NCBI GenBank assembly: GCA_013330055.1
Contig: DUJB01000008.1
Span: forward strand, 17,768-25,255
From: Nitrosopumilaceae archaeon
GTDB lineage: Archaea; Thermoproteota; Nitrososphaeria; Nitrososphaerales; Nitrosopumilaceae
DNA length: 7,488 nucleotides
Direction: 5' to 3'
The notes beneath the pieces were generated by a model, which was given only the letters and a program-made list of their open reading frames with translations, had not been told where the DNA came from and made no database searches. Positions 1-5,403 of this stretch are shown piece after piece. Every line of letters starts with the position of its first letter. Positions within the stretch are counted from its first letter, which is position 1. The position numbers and the translations under genes are program-made.

Positions 1-245
1 TGTACAAATTCACCTTTTCCATCAGCAGCAATTTGATCAAATTTTGCAATAGTATCATCAGGAGCAGATAATTTCAGAATCAAATCGTCATTAGGAAGTG
101 CTTTTCCATAAACAAGCAGTGGTTGTCCCTCAGAATATACTTCTTTAGAAGAAAATAATTGAAGAGATTCTGCATGTGTTGCAGAAAAATTAATTGACAA
201 GATTAATAGAAGTAATAGAACTGCATTTTTTTTCAATTCATTCAT
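1..245 (-). CDS. Secreted protein, N-terminal part (runs off the left edge)
   Basis: The reading frame starts with ATG at 245 and stays open to the window edge, giving 81 codons. The N-terminus is a classic signal peptide: two lysines at residues 5-6, a hydrophobic core AVLLLLLILSINFSA at 8-22, and a likely cleavage site after THA (residue 25). The mature part begins ESLQLFSSKEVYSEGQ and continues with short beta-like stretches (LLVYGKAL, LILKLSAPD), as in Ig-like or adhesion-type exported archaeal proteins. This suggests a protein outside the membrane, either in the S-layer space or anchored by a C-terminus not seen here. The start is supported by a Shine-Dalgarno-like AGGTGAGG five to seven bases upstream, rare in this window. 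The function is unknown; the Ig-like reading is an impression from the strand pattern. Confidence 0.8.
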   Translation of the reverse strand, partial: MNELKKNAVLLLLLILSINFSATHAESLQLFSSKEVYSEGQPLLVYGKALPNDDLILKLSAPDDTIAKFDQIAADGKGEFV

Positions 246-250
246 GATGG

Positions 251-259
251 TCCTCACCT
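251..259 (-). promoter_or_regulatory. Shine-Dalgarno-like site of the secreted-protein gene
   Basis: On the minus strand this reads AGGTGAGGA, which contains AGGTGA, complementary to the usual archaeal 16S rRNA 3' end (CACCT). It sits five bases before the ATG at 245 and decides that start. Most other genes in the window lack such a site. Confidence 0.6.
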
Positions 260-281
260 ATAGATATTGGTTCTGGTAAAA

Positions 282-289
282 ATAATATA
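282..289 (-). promoter_or_regulatory. TATA-like box of the secreted-protein gene
   Basis: The minus strand reads TATATTAT here. Transcription starting about 25 bases downstream would begin near 259, leaving a short leader that just includes the Shine-Dalgarno-like site. The box lies in the gap behind the histidine phosphatase stop codon, so this gene probably has its own promoter. Confidence 0.4.
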
Positions 290-297
290 GTTATAGG

Positions 298-918
298 TTA
301 ATCCTGAACATATCTTTCTATATCCATTGAATTTATTGCCGCCAACGAATAATTGTTTTGTTCTTTTTTTAATATTGTAAGAGAAGCATTTCGTATTATT
401 AGTTCGTATAGAGATTCTGGTTTTAGATGTAAAATTGTAGAAAGCATAGCCTTAATCGGATCCATGTGTGTTACAAGTAAAACGTTTTGTCCTTTGTGTT
501 CTTTTGAACAATAGTTTACTATATCTAACACTCTTTTTTTAACATTAGAAAATGTTTCTACTCCATTCTCTTCAATTATTGGATTATCTTGATAGAATTT
601 TAGAAATACATTACCATATTTTACAAACATGTCTTCATAAAGCATACCTGAGAACATTCCCATCTCAATCTCAGTTAGTCTCGAATCTGTTTTGACTTCT
701 AAGTTAAGACTTTTGGCTGCCAAATTAGCTGTACTCATTGCTCTTTCAATAGGACTAGAATAAATGGTTGAGATTTCAAGAGGTTTTAAGAATTTTGCAA
801 TCTTTTCTGCTTGTTGAAGACCTGTTTGTGTAAGTGGAAAACCTTCTTTACGACCAGCAAGTATTCGTTCTACGTTATTTTTTGCTTGCGCATGACGTAG
901 AAAAATTATCAAAGACAA
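298..918 (-). CDS. Histidine phosphatase family protein (phosphoglycerate mutase-like)
   Basis: This 206-residue protein belongs to the histidine phosphatase superfamily, which removes or moves phosphate through a phospho-histidine. The signature near the N-terminus is LRHAQAKNN, with Arg8 and the nucleophile His9; it is RHA where many members have RHG. Other core residues are Arg59 in IYSSPIERA, the acid/base candidate Glu83 in LTEIEMGMFSGM, and the second His151 in LLVTHMDPIKAML. The length is normal for the family. The substrate cannot be told from sequence: candidates include sugar phosphates, nucleotide or cofactor intermediates (CobC-like), or phosphoprotein. The start is TTG at 918 (MSLIIFLRHA). 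The frame is open further upstream without an ATG, and a second TTG at 912 would give LIIFLRHA, so the exact start is uncertain. It is divergent from npdG across 54 bases. The protein looks cytoplasmic. Confidence 0.88.
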   Translation of the reverse strand: MSLIIFLRHAQAKNNVERILAGRKEGFPLTQTGLQQAEKIAKFLKPLEISTIYSSPIERAMSTANLAAKSLNLEVKTDSRLTEIEMGMFSGMLYEDMFVKYGNVFLKFYQDNPIIEENGVETFSNVKKRVLDIVNYCSKEHKGQNVLLVTHMDPIKAMLSTILHLKPESLYELIIRNASLTILKKEQNNYSLAAINSMDIERYVQD

Positions 919-929
919 GAGTGTTTCAG

Positions 930-954
930 ATTTTAAAGAAGAGATAATAATAAC
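930..954. promoter_or_regulatory. Shared divergent promoter region (phosphatase / npdG)
   Basis: The 54-base gap between the two divergent starts holds an AT-rich run, GATAATAATAAC at 943-954. It lies about 25 bases before the npdG ATG, the right place for a TATA box of a leaderless transcript. Read on the other strand it is about 30 bases before the phosphatase TTG. A second minus-strand candidate, TTTAAAA at 931-937, is closer than usual to that start. No Shine-Dalgarno site is seen for either gene. Confidence 0.4.
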
Positions 955-972
955 ATTACCAGCGTTTGTTTT

Positions 973-1644
973 ATGAAAATAGGAATCATTGGTGGAACAG
1001 GCGGAATGGGAAAAGGTTTTGCCTTAAGATGGTGTGTAAACCATGATGTATTAATTGGTTCGCGTGATGCAACAAAAGCAGCACAGGCAGCACTTGAATA
1101 CTCAAAGAATGCTACTGAAATTTATGGATCTGTAAAAGGTACGATAACTGGAAACGATAATGTTTCTATAGCAAAAGAAAGCGACGTTTTGGTTTTATCA
1201 ATTCCATATGAAAACATAGACTCTACATGTCCTGCAATACTTTCTAACGCAAAAGACAGCTGTATTGTGATTTCTCCAATTGTACCTATGACAAAAACTG
1301 ATTCAGGATTTGAATTCATTTCTTTTATTGAAAAAAAACCCTCTGCCTTTGAGATGGTGCAAAAACATATGAAAGATAAAACGAAGCTTGTTGCTGCATT
1401 TCATACAGTATCAGAAAAAAAACTAGTAGATCCTAATCTTGTTTTAGATTTTGACATATTCATCTGCGGTGATGATCAAAAAGCAATTGAAACAGTCAGC
1501 GGATTAGTTAGAGAAATTAAAAATCTCAGACCTCTTATTCTTGGTCCTGGTTCACTTTCGTATTTAGCAGAAGTTGCCACACCAATACTTTTGAACGCAA
1601 TGATAAAAAACAAGTTGAAGAATCCAGGATTAAAGATAGTTTAA
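973..1644 (+). CDS. npdG: F420H2:NADP+ oxidoreductase (NADPH-dependent F420 reductase)
   Basis: This 223-residue enzyme moves hydride between reduced coenzyme F420 and NADP+, linking the F420 and NADPH pools in the cytoplasm. The N-terminal Rossmann fold has the loop GGTGGMGKG at residues 7-15. It is followed by GSRD at 29-32, where Ser30 and Arg31 sit where the enzyme binds the NADP 2'-phosphate. Further family stretches are VVISPIVPMT, AAFHTVSEKKL, ICGDD and LRPLILGPGS, ending in the typical C-terminus NPGLKIV. From memory it lines up along its whole length with the Archaeoglobus fulgidus enzyme (also called Fno). The ATG follows a TATA-like run by about 25 bases, so the transcript is probably leaderless. 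It heads a plus-strand cluster with a small membrane protein and a split-barrel flavin/F420-type protein, which supports an F420-linked role. Confidence 0.93.
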   Translation: MKIGIIGGTGGMGKGFALRWCVNHDVLIGSRDATKAAQAALEYSKNATEIYGSVKGTITGNDNVSIAKESDVLVLSIPYENIDSTCPAILSNAKDSCIVISPIVPMTKTDSGFEFISFIEKKPSAFEMVQKHMKDKTKLVAAFHTVSEKKLVDPNLVLDFDIFICGDDQKAIETVSGLVREIKNLRPLILGPGSLSYLAEVATPILLNAMIKNKLKNPGLKIV

Positions 1645-1669
1645 AGTCTACAAAATTTAAAAAGAAATC

Positions 1670-1885
1670 ATGAGGATAATCAATCGTCGTGGACGTAATT
1701 GGTTTACTGCCATGGGAGTTTTGTTCATCGTAGTTGCATCTATAACAATTATCAGAAATTTACTTATCTGGGGACCAGAATTTGTATGGGACTTTTTTTT
1801 ATCTAATGAAATAACAAATGAAAAAATTTCTGCAGGAATGATTTTTTTTGGAGGCTTTTTACTATATCTGGGATTTAGGAAGTAG
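1670..1885 (+). CDS. Small two-helix membrane protein, unknown function
   Basis: This 71-residue protein has a basic N-terminus (MRIINRRGRNW) and two hydrophobic helices. The first is roughly residues 13-33 (MGVLFIVVASITIIRNLLIW within it) and the second roughly 54-69 (SAGMIFFGGFLLYLGF), ending in Arg-Lys. The basic ends suggest that both termini face the cytoplasm, with a short acidic loop (residues 34-52, including SNEITNEK) outside. I do not recognise the family. It starts 25 bases after npdG, and its TAG stop is followed with no gap by the ATG of the next gene. It is therefore very likely co-transcribed with that gene, and its translation may be coupled to it. It could anchor or assist the split-barrel protein, but that is inference from position only. 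The opposite-strand frame across this region looks like a shadow. Confidence 0.75.
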   Translation: MRIINRRGRNWFTAMGVLFIVVASITIIRNLLIWGPEFVWDFFLSNEITNEKISAGMIFFGGFLLYLGFRK

Positions 1886-2281
1886 ATGAAACAAGATAAA
1901 TTTCTAAAATCACAGAAGATACTAAGACTTGCAACTATAGACAAAAGAGGCGGGCCACATATTGTTCCTGTGTGGTATTTGTACAAAGGTGGACTTTTTT
2001 ATGTTGGAACTAACACTGCTACAGAAAAAGCTAAGAATGTAAAGAAAAATCCCAAAGTTAGTTATTGCGTTGATGCAGGAATTCGTTCCCCAATATATGG
2101 AGTAATGGGAAAAGGAATTGCCAGATTAATTTTGAATAAGAAAATTGTTTCAGGTATAACCAAGAAAATTTTATTACGATATTTTAGGAGTTTGAATAAT
2201 AGTACTGCTCAGGAACTTCTTGCTCAGACAGATTGTATAATAAAGATCATACCAAAAAAAATCACAGTGTGGAAGTTTTAA
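1886..2281 (+). CDS. Split-barrel flavin/F420-binding protein (pyridoxamine 5'-phosphate oxidase-like family)
   Basis: This 131-residue protein has the pattern of the pyridoxamine 5'-phosphate oxidase-like split barrel, a fold that binds FMN, F420 or related cofactors. The typical N-terminal block is LRLATIDKRGGPHIVPVWYL at residues 14-33. A strand and a cofactor-phosphate-binding stretch follow (LFYVGTNTATEKAKNVKKNP, 37-56, rich in Thr and Lys), then VSYCVD. In F420-dependent members this region holds the cofactor tail. Length and order fit small F420-type reductases, but substrate and cofactor cannot be fixed by eye; FMN or heme binding remain possible. Position after npdG, the enzyme that makes or uses reduced F420, favours F420. 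Its ATG directly abuts the previous stop (TAGATG). Its own stop shares a TTAA with the stop of the convergent aminotransferase gene. Confidence 0.82.
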   Translation: MKQDKFLKSQKILRLATIDKRGGPHIVPVWYLYKGGLFYVGTNTATEKAKNVKKNPKVSYCVDAGIRSPIYGVMGKGIARLILNKKIVSGITKKILLRYFRSLNNSTAQELLAQTDCIIKIIPKKITVWKF

Positions 2282-3450
2282 CCCACAAATTCTTCAATTT
2301 TATCAAGTGCCGGTTCTAATACACTAATTTCTGGTAAAAAGACCATCCTAAAGTGTCCACTGCCATATTGTGTGCCAAAGCCAGAACCGTGTACTGTCAA
2401 GATACCTTTTGATTTTAGAAGATCAATAACAAATTCTTTATCAGATGAATGTTTTGAACTCTCAATTTTTGGGAATGCATAGAACGCGCCTTTTGGAATT
2501 GAGCAACTAAGCCCATTGATGCCGTTTAACCTTTTGATTACATAGTCCCTTCTTTTTTTTAGCTGAGAAACAAATTCTGAAATATAATTTTGTGGGCCTC
2601 TAAGTGATTCCAATGCAGCATGTTGGACTGGTAAATTAGATGCTATTCTGACTCTTGCAAGCTTTGGTATGTTTTCACGAAGAAGTTCAAGTCTTTTTGA
2701 ATTGTTAAATGCTATATATCCAATTCGCCAACCAGACATTAGATGTACTTTTGAAAAACCATTTACTAATATGATTGGAGAATCACCGCTAACTTTACCT
2801 ATTCCGACAAACTTTTCATCGAAGACTATCTGATCATATATTTCATCACAGATTATGTACAGATCATGTTCAACTGCAATGCTAACTAGATCTCTTAGTG
2901 ATTTTTCATTAAAGACTGCACCCGTTGGGTTATTTGGGCTAATAAGACATATTGCAACAGTTTTTGATGTGATTTTTGATTTTATGTCATCAAGGTCTGG
3001 TGTGGAATTATTAAGATCTACTTGAAATTCTATTGGAATGCCTCCAAATAATCTGACGTATGATGCATATGGTGGATAATATGGTCCTGGAATCAGGACC
3101 TCATCACCAGTTTCCACTATTGATGCCATCAACATCTCAAGTCCCTCTGACACTCCGTTTGTTATGATAATGTCATCTTCTGAAACTGAGAGACCCTTTG
3201 CTTTTTCTTTTTGGGCAATTGCATCCCTAAGTTCAGGCAATCCTTCTGATGCAGCATAATAATTCTCTCCTTTTTTCACAGCATTGACAAATGCATCTTT
3301 GACATTTTCTGGAGGTTGGAATCCATATTGTACTGGATCACCAATGTTAAGATATGTTATCTTTTGACCCTCCTTTTCTAGTTTTTTTGCAACTAGTGCA
3401 ATATCACGTATCGCATATTCCACACCTGCAACTCTTTTTGATATTTTCAA
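2278..3450 (-). CDS. PLP-dependent aminotransferase, alanine aminotransferase type
   Basis: This 390-residue class I/II aminotransferase moves amino groups between an amino acid and a 2-oxo acid using pyridoxal phosphate. Visible cofactor residues are Asn174 in SPNNPTG, Asp202 and Tyr205 in CDEIY, the Schiff-base Lys234 in NGFSKVHLMSGWRIG and Arg242 in the same stretch. Arg368 in GHFRMVFLP should hold the substrate carboxylate. The whole sequence resembles the Pyrococcus alanine aminotransferase as I remember it (SKR, EYAIRD, LNIGDPV, NYY, SEGLPELRDAI, VHGSGFG). Alanine/pyruvate with glutamate/2-oxoglutarate is thus the likely pair, though aspartate or aromatic substrates cannot be excluded. 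The start is TTG at 3450. A TAA lies immediately before it in frame, and the next possible start (GTG at codon 10) would cut off the conserved SKR, so TTG is well supported. It is convergent with the F420 cluster and divergent from the tRNA. Confidence 0.92.
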   Translation of the reverse strand: MKISKRVAGVEYAIRDIALVAKKLEKEGQKITYLNIGDPVQYGFQPPENVKDAFVNAVKKGENYYAASEGLPELRDAIAQKEKAKGLSVSEDDIIITNGVSEGLEMLMASIVETGDEVLIPGPYYPPYASYVRLFGGIPIEFQVDLNNSTPDLDDIKSKITSKTVAICLISPNNPTGAVFNEKSLRDLVSIAVEHDLYIICDEIYDQIVFDEKFVGIGKVSGDSPIILVNGFSKVHLMSGWRIGYIAFNNSKRLELLRENIPKLARVRIASNLPVQHAALESLRGPQNYISEFVSQLKKRRDYVIKRLNGINGLSCSIPKGAFYAFPKIESSKHSSDKEFVIDLLKSKGILTVHGSGFGTQYGSGHFRMVFLPEISVLEPALDKIEEFVG

Positions 3451-3461
3451 TTATCTAGACA

Positions 3462-3469
3462 GATATTTA
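3462..3469 (+). promoter_or_regulatory. Candidate TATA box of the tRNA-Arg gene
   Basis: GATATTTA is centred about 28 bases upstream of the tRNA 5' end at 3494, the normal spacing for an archaeal tRNA promoter. It lies between the aminotransferase start and that gene's own candidate box, so the two divergent promoters interlock. Confidence 0.45.
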
Positions 3470-3474
3470 GCCCC

Positions 3475-3483
3475 GTTAAATTC
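3475..3483 (-). promoter_or_regulatory. Candidate TATA box of the aminotransferase gene
   Basis: The minus strand reads AATTTAACG here, centred about 29 bases before the TTG start at 3450, as expected for a leaderless transcript. A second AT-rich element on this strand (TAAATATC, 3462-3469) is only about 15 bases away and is more likely the box of the divergent tRNA. Confidence 0.35.
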
Positions 3484-3493
3484 TTACTTGATC

Positions 3494-3567
3494 GGACCCG
3501 TTGCATAGCCAGGATAGTGCGGGTGGCTTCGGACCACCAGGTCGAGGGTTCGAATCCCTCCGGGCCC
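3494..3567 (+). tRNA. tRNA-Arg (anticodon TCG)
   Basis: The cloverleaf can be drawn by hand. The acceptor is GGACCCG with CGGGCCC. The D stem is GCAT with GTGC (one T-G pair), and its loop carries GGA, giving the A20 that marks arginine tRNAs in many organisms. The anticodon stem GGTGG/CCACC closes the loop CTTCGGA, with anticodon TCG reading CGA codons and, by wobble, CGG. The T arm is GAGGG-TTCGAAT-CCCTC. There is no intron and no encoded CCA. Two oddities are an A3 opposite C70 mismatch in the acceptor stem, and a T at the discriminator position (3568), which begins a run of five T. The gene is divergent from the aminotransferase. A long plus-strand reading frame crosses it but is not taken as coding. 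Confidence 0.9.
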
Positions 3568-3572
3568 TTTTT
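3568..3572 (+). terminator. Oligo-T terminator after the tRNA
   Basis: Five T residues follow the acceptor stem directly, a usual archaeal transcription stop for tRNA genes. The first T would also be the discriminator base of the tRNA. Confidence 0.5.
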
Positions 3573-3607
3573 AATAGTTTTAGCTTTCTCAGATGAACAT
3601 AGTCTTG

Positions 3608-3616
3608 AATTTAAGA
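3608..3616 (+). promoter_or_regulatory. TATA-like box of the membrane-anchored protein gene
   Basis: AATTTAAGA is centred about 28 bases before the ATG at 3640. It fits a leaderless transcript and supports starting the gene there rather than inside the tRNA. Confidence 0.4.
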
Positions 3617-3639
3617 AAGTAAGAATTACTACGAGTGTG

Positions 3640-4128
3640 ATGTATTCTTCCTTTAAAATTGGGCTAGCTTTGTTAAGTATTGCTTCAATATGGATAGTGA
3701 TTGTGTTTTCAGGTGGTGAAAAAATATCTTACACTACAGATTTAGAATCAAAAGAGACTACTAGTTTAGAGTTAGATTTGAATAAAAATGGGATCGGTTT
3801 TTACATACTTACAATTCCAAACTATTCAAAGAATATTATATTTGTACAGATATCAGATTCTAATGGAAATGTGATCGCAGATAAAAAAATAGCAACAAAG
3901 ATGGCTGTGAATTATTTCAAGTTTTCACATAGTGGAAGGTACAATATGGAAATCACAAATATTTCTGAAGGATCTGTAAAAATTCAGGCAGATTTTGGCG
4001 ATACAAAAGCGGGAGAACTTCTAATTCCCTTGTTTATTTCATTTTCTGGAGCTGGATTTGTTATATTCTCAGGATATAAGAAATTGAGCAGTCAAAGCAC
4101 CGCGCAACCAGAAGAGAACACCTCATAG
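3640..4128 (+). CDS. Membrane-anchored protein with an extracytoplasmic domain, unknown function
   Basis: The chosen start, ATG at 3640, gives 162 residues. The frame is open back to 3517, but that part lies in the tRNA gene and its downstream gap and is not believable as protein. The N-terminus (MYSSFKIG) is followed by a hydrophobic helix at about 6-24, which is an uncleaved signal anchor or signal peptide. A domain of about 100 residues follows, rich in beta-strand-like stretches (FYILTIPNY, NIIFVQISDSNGNVIADK, SGRYNMEITNIS, SVKIQADFG), resembling small beta-sandwich domains of exported archaeal proteins. A second helix at about 127-146 (LLIPLFISFSGAGFVIFSG) and a short polar tail end it, so both ends probably lie inside and the domain outside. 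No catalytic motif is seen. Its last 37 bases overlap the convergent membrane protein gene. Confidence 0.75.
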   Translation: MYSSFKIGLALLSIASIWIVIVFSGGEKISYTTDLESKETTSLELDLNKNGIGFYILTIPNYSKNIIFVQISDSNGNVIADKKIATKMAVNYFKFSHSGRYNMEITNISEGSVKIQADFGDTKAGELLIPLFISFSGAGFVIFSGYKKLSSQSTAQPEENTS

Positions 4129-4682
4129 ATTGGTAGGCATAATGAAACCGAGGCGAAAAGTAACATAAAATTGAAACCAATCCATGTTGAGGAGAGAAGT
4201 ACAGACAGTATAGCAAGTTGTAGAATTATCTTAGGACTTGATTTTGTACTGGACAACAAAAGAAATCCGCCTAACGCGCTCAATAATAGACCTGTTTCAA
4301 GAATAAGATGTGAAATAGTAACTAATCCATCCACTCCATAAACTTCATGGAAGATTGAATCTGCATATCCTGCAGTAATCTGCAATAATGTTCCAATGAT
4401 GAGAAATTTTAGTCCTTTTTTATTTGATATATTTTGTGGATTAAAAATCAAAATAATTGAACCTAGGATTGCAGAACATGTTATCATTCCAACACCTGTA
4501 TACACAGCAACATGTTGAATTGTCCAAAATAGATCAGGTTCGAGCATAAGATGTGATGTTGCGTCCCAAATACCAGCTAAAAGCTCAACAACAGTTCCAG
4601 ATACCGCAAGAATGGCAATTGTATTGATTATAGACTTTCTGTTTGAAATTAATATAATTGAAAGTGCATTTGAAAGTTTCAT
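4092..4682 (-). CDS. Multi-helix membrane protein with duplicated Asp/His motif
   Basis: This 196-residue membrane protein has about five to six hydrophobic helices (near 21-38, 54-80, 91-106, 120-144 and 150-187, the last probably two). It contains an internal repeat 68 residues apart. Asp40-x3-His44 followed by His57 matches Asp108-x3-His112 followed by His125, with identical spacing. Asp50/Asp118, Thr54/Thr122, Ile55/Ile123, Thr62/Thr130 and Gly37/Gly105, Gly63/Gly131 also line up. Asp and His at helix ends in a duplicated membrane fold could bind a metal or heme, but this is inference. The pattern D-x3-H, then D-x-FW, then H-x3-Y recalls a loosely known group of uncharacterised bacterial membrane proteins. 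The ATG at 4682 is preceded by TATATAAT at leaderless spacing. The 3' end overlaps the convergent gene by 37 bases. Confidence 0.82.
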   Translation of the reverse strand: MKLSNALSIILISNRKSIINTIAILAVSGTVVELLAGIWDATSHLMLEPDLFWTIQHVAVYTGVGMITCSAILGSIILIFNPQNISNKKGLKFLIIGTLLQITAGYADSIFHEVYGVDGLVTISHLILETGLLLSALGGFLLLSSTKSSPKIILQLAILSVLLSSTWIGFNFMLLFASVSLCLPIYEVFSSGCAVL

Positions 4683-4705
4683 CAGAATAAAATTAATTGT
4701 ATCAC

Positions 4706-4713
4706 ATTATATA
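4706..4713 (-). promoter_or_regulatory. TATA box of the Asp/His membrane protein gene
   Basis: The minus strand reads TATATAAT, centred about 27 bases before the ATG at 4682. It is the best TATA-like sequence in the window and implies a leaderless transcript. It lies in the 50-base gap behind the next upstream minus-strand gene, so this gene has its own promoter. Confidence 0.55.
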
Positions 4714-4732
4714 GAGTGTTGTCTTGAAAAGT

Positions 4733-5053
4733 TTAGCTTTTGCTTTCTTGAGCACGTACATATGCAATAGCTTTTTTCATTTCAAGTGCTCGCTCAAACA
4801 AAATCTTTCGTACTTGTATTAATTCAGATGCAGTCATACTTCGTTTTTGTGATTCAAAGAACAACTCTGCAAATCCACCTGTCACATATCCAACAAATAT
4901 TCCAAAGGCCACTTCAACATCATCTTTAGTAAGCGGTTTCAAGTCATATGCCATATTTCTCATCTGTTGTGGATTTATCATTAGGTTGTCTATTAGTTGG
5001 TGAAGTGTTTCCTTTAGTTCTATGGTAAGTACCATAATTTTTGTAAGTGTCAT
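4733..5053 (-). CDS. Helical protein of unknown function
   Basis: This 106-residue protein is not recognised. It appears almost wholly alpha-helical: helices near 8-28 (VLTIELKETLHQLIDNLM), 43-67 (KDDVEVAFGIFVGYVTGGFA within it) and a charged one at 72-103. The middle helix is fairly hydrophobic but carries Asp44, Asp45, Glu47 and Glu63, so I favour a soluble helical bundle or dimer over a membrane span. The ATG at 5053 is taken as the start; an ATG at 5035 (MVLTIELKE) is a possible alternative. It is divergent from the 79-residue gene across 95 bases and lies 50 bases upstream of the Asp/His membrane protein gene, which has its own TATA box. No Cys or clear metal or nucleotide motif is seen. 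Confidence 0.68.
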   Translation of the reverse strand: MTLTKIMVLTIELKETLHQLIDNLMINPQQMRNMAYDLKPLTKDDVEVAFGIFVGYVTGGFAELFFESQKRSMTASELIQVRKILFERALEMKKAIAYVRAQESKS

Positions 5054-5120
5054 TTACAAAAGAACCTTACCAGATCAGATCATATGACAAAATTTCGATC
5101 TTTTTTGACTGTGTAATAAC

Positions 5121-5128
5121 TATTATAC
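5121..5128 (+). promoter_or_regulatory. TATA-like box of the 79-residue protein gene
   Basis: TATTATAC is centred about 25 bases before the ATG at 5149, as in a leaderless archaeal transcript. It is the main reason to start that gene at 5149 instead of the far upstream GTG at 5047, which would overlap the divergent gene. Confidence 0.45.
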
Positions 5129-5148
5129 CTCATGAGAGAAGAGATTTT

Positions 5149-5388
5149 ATGAGTCCTGGAATAGGTCTGATGAAAAGAAGACTACCGACTGAAAAGGAGG
5201 CTGTTCCAGTGGCTATTTCTGGGATAATAAAACAATACAGTGTTACAGTAGAACAGGTTAAGACGCTTGAAACAAAATATGATGAGGATAGTGGAGATTG
5301 GTATGTCGCCCTTGGCTTTAATGAAAAAAGAGCCATCGTTAAAATGGATTCCGTACAAGGAACAATAACAGAAATTAAAGAAATTTAG
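5149..5388 (+). CDS. Small protein with a possible PepSY/cystatin-like fold, unknown function
   Basis: With the ATG at 5149 the protein has 79 residues; ATG at 5170 (MKRRLPTEKE) is another option. The layout is a helix (EKEAVPVAISGIIKQY, 16-30) followed by strands: VEQVKTLETKYD (34-45), GDWYVALGFNE (49-59), RAIVKMDSVQG (61-71) and TITEIKEI. A helix followed by sheet strands with Trp-Tyr-Val and a final turn D-x-x-x-G-x-I resembles PepSY-like or other cystatin-fold domains, and also loosely the gas vesicle protein GvpO. This is a pattern impression only. There is no signal peptide or membrane helix, so it looks cytoplasmic. It converges on the MIP18-PqqD gene with only 15 bases between the stops. 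Confidence 0.68.
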   Translation: MSPGIGLMKRRLPTEKEAVPVAISGIIKQYSVTVEQVKTLETKYDEDSGDWYVALGFNEKRAIVKMDSVQGTITEIKEI

Positions 5389-5403
5389 TAAGAATTTTAG
5401 ATT

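Noticed and set aside
1657..1986. Minus-strand open frame across the small membrane gene
   Set aside because: It spans the boundary of two coupled plus-strand genes, has no recognisable motif, and looks like a shadow of their codons.
3517..3639. N-terminal extension of the membrane-anchored protein through the tRNA gene
   Set aside because: The first part is the tRNA itself and the rest holds the terminator and a TATA-like box. The ATG at 3640 starts right before the hydrophobic helix.
5080..5087. Palindrome TCATATGA in the divergent gap as an operator
   Set aside because: It is short, AT-rich and expected by chance; it could equally be a weak TATA-like box of the minus-strand gene.
5129..5136. 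Perfect palindrome CTCATGAG just after a TATA-like box, as an operator
   Set aside because: Eight-base palindromes are expected many times by chance in a window this size, and there is no second copy or known regulator match.
5047..5148. GTG-started extension of the 79-residue protein
   Set aside because: It would overlap the divergent gene's start and contain the TATA-like box; the ATG at 5149 has leaderless spacing.
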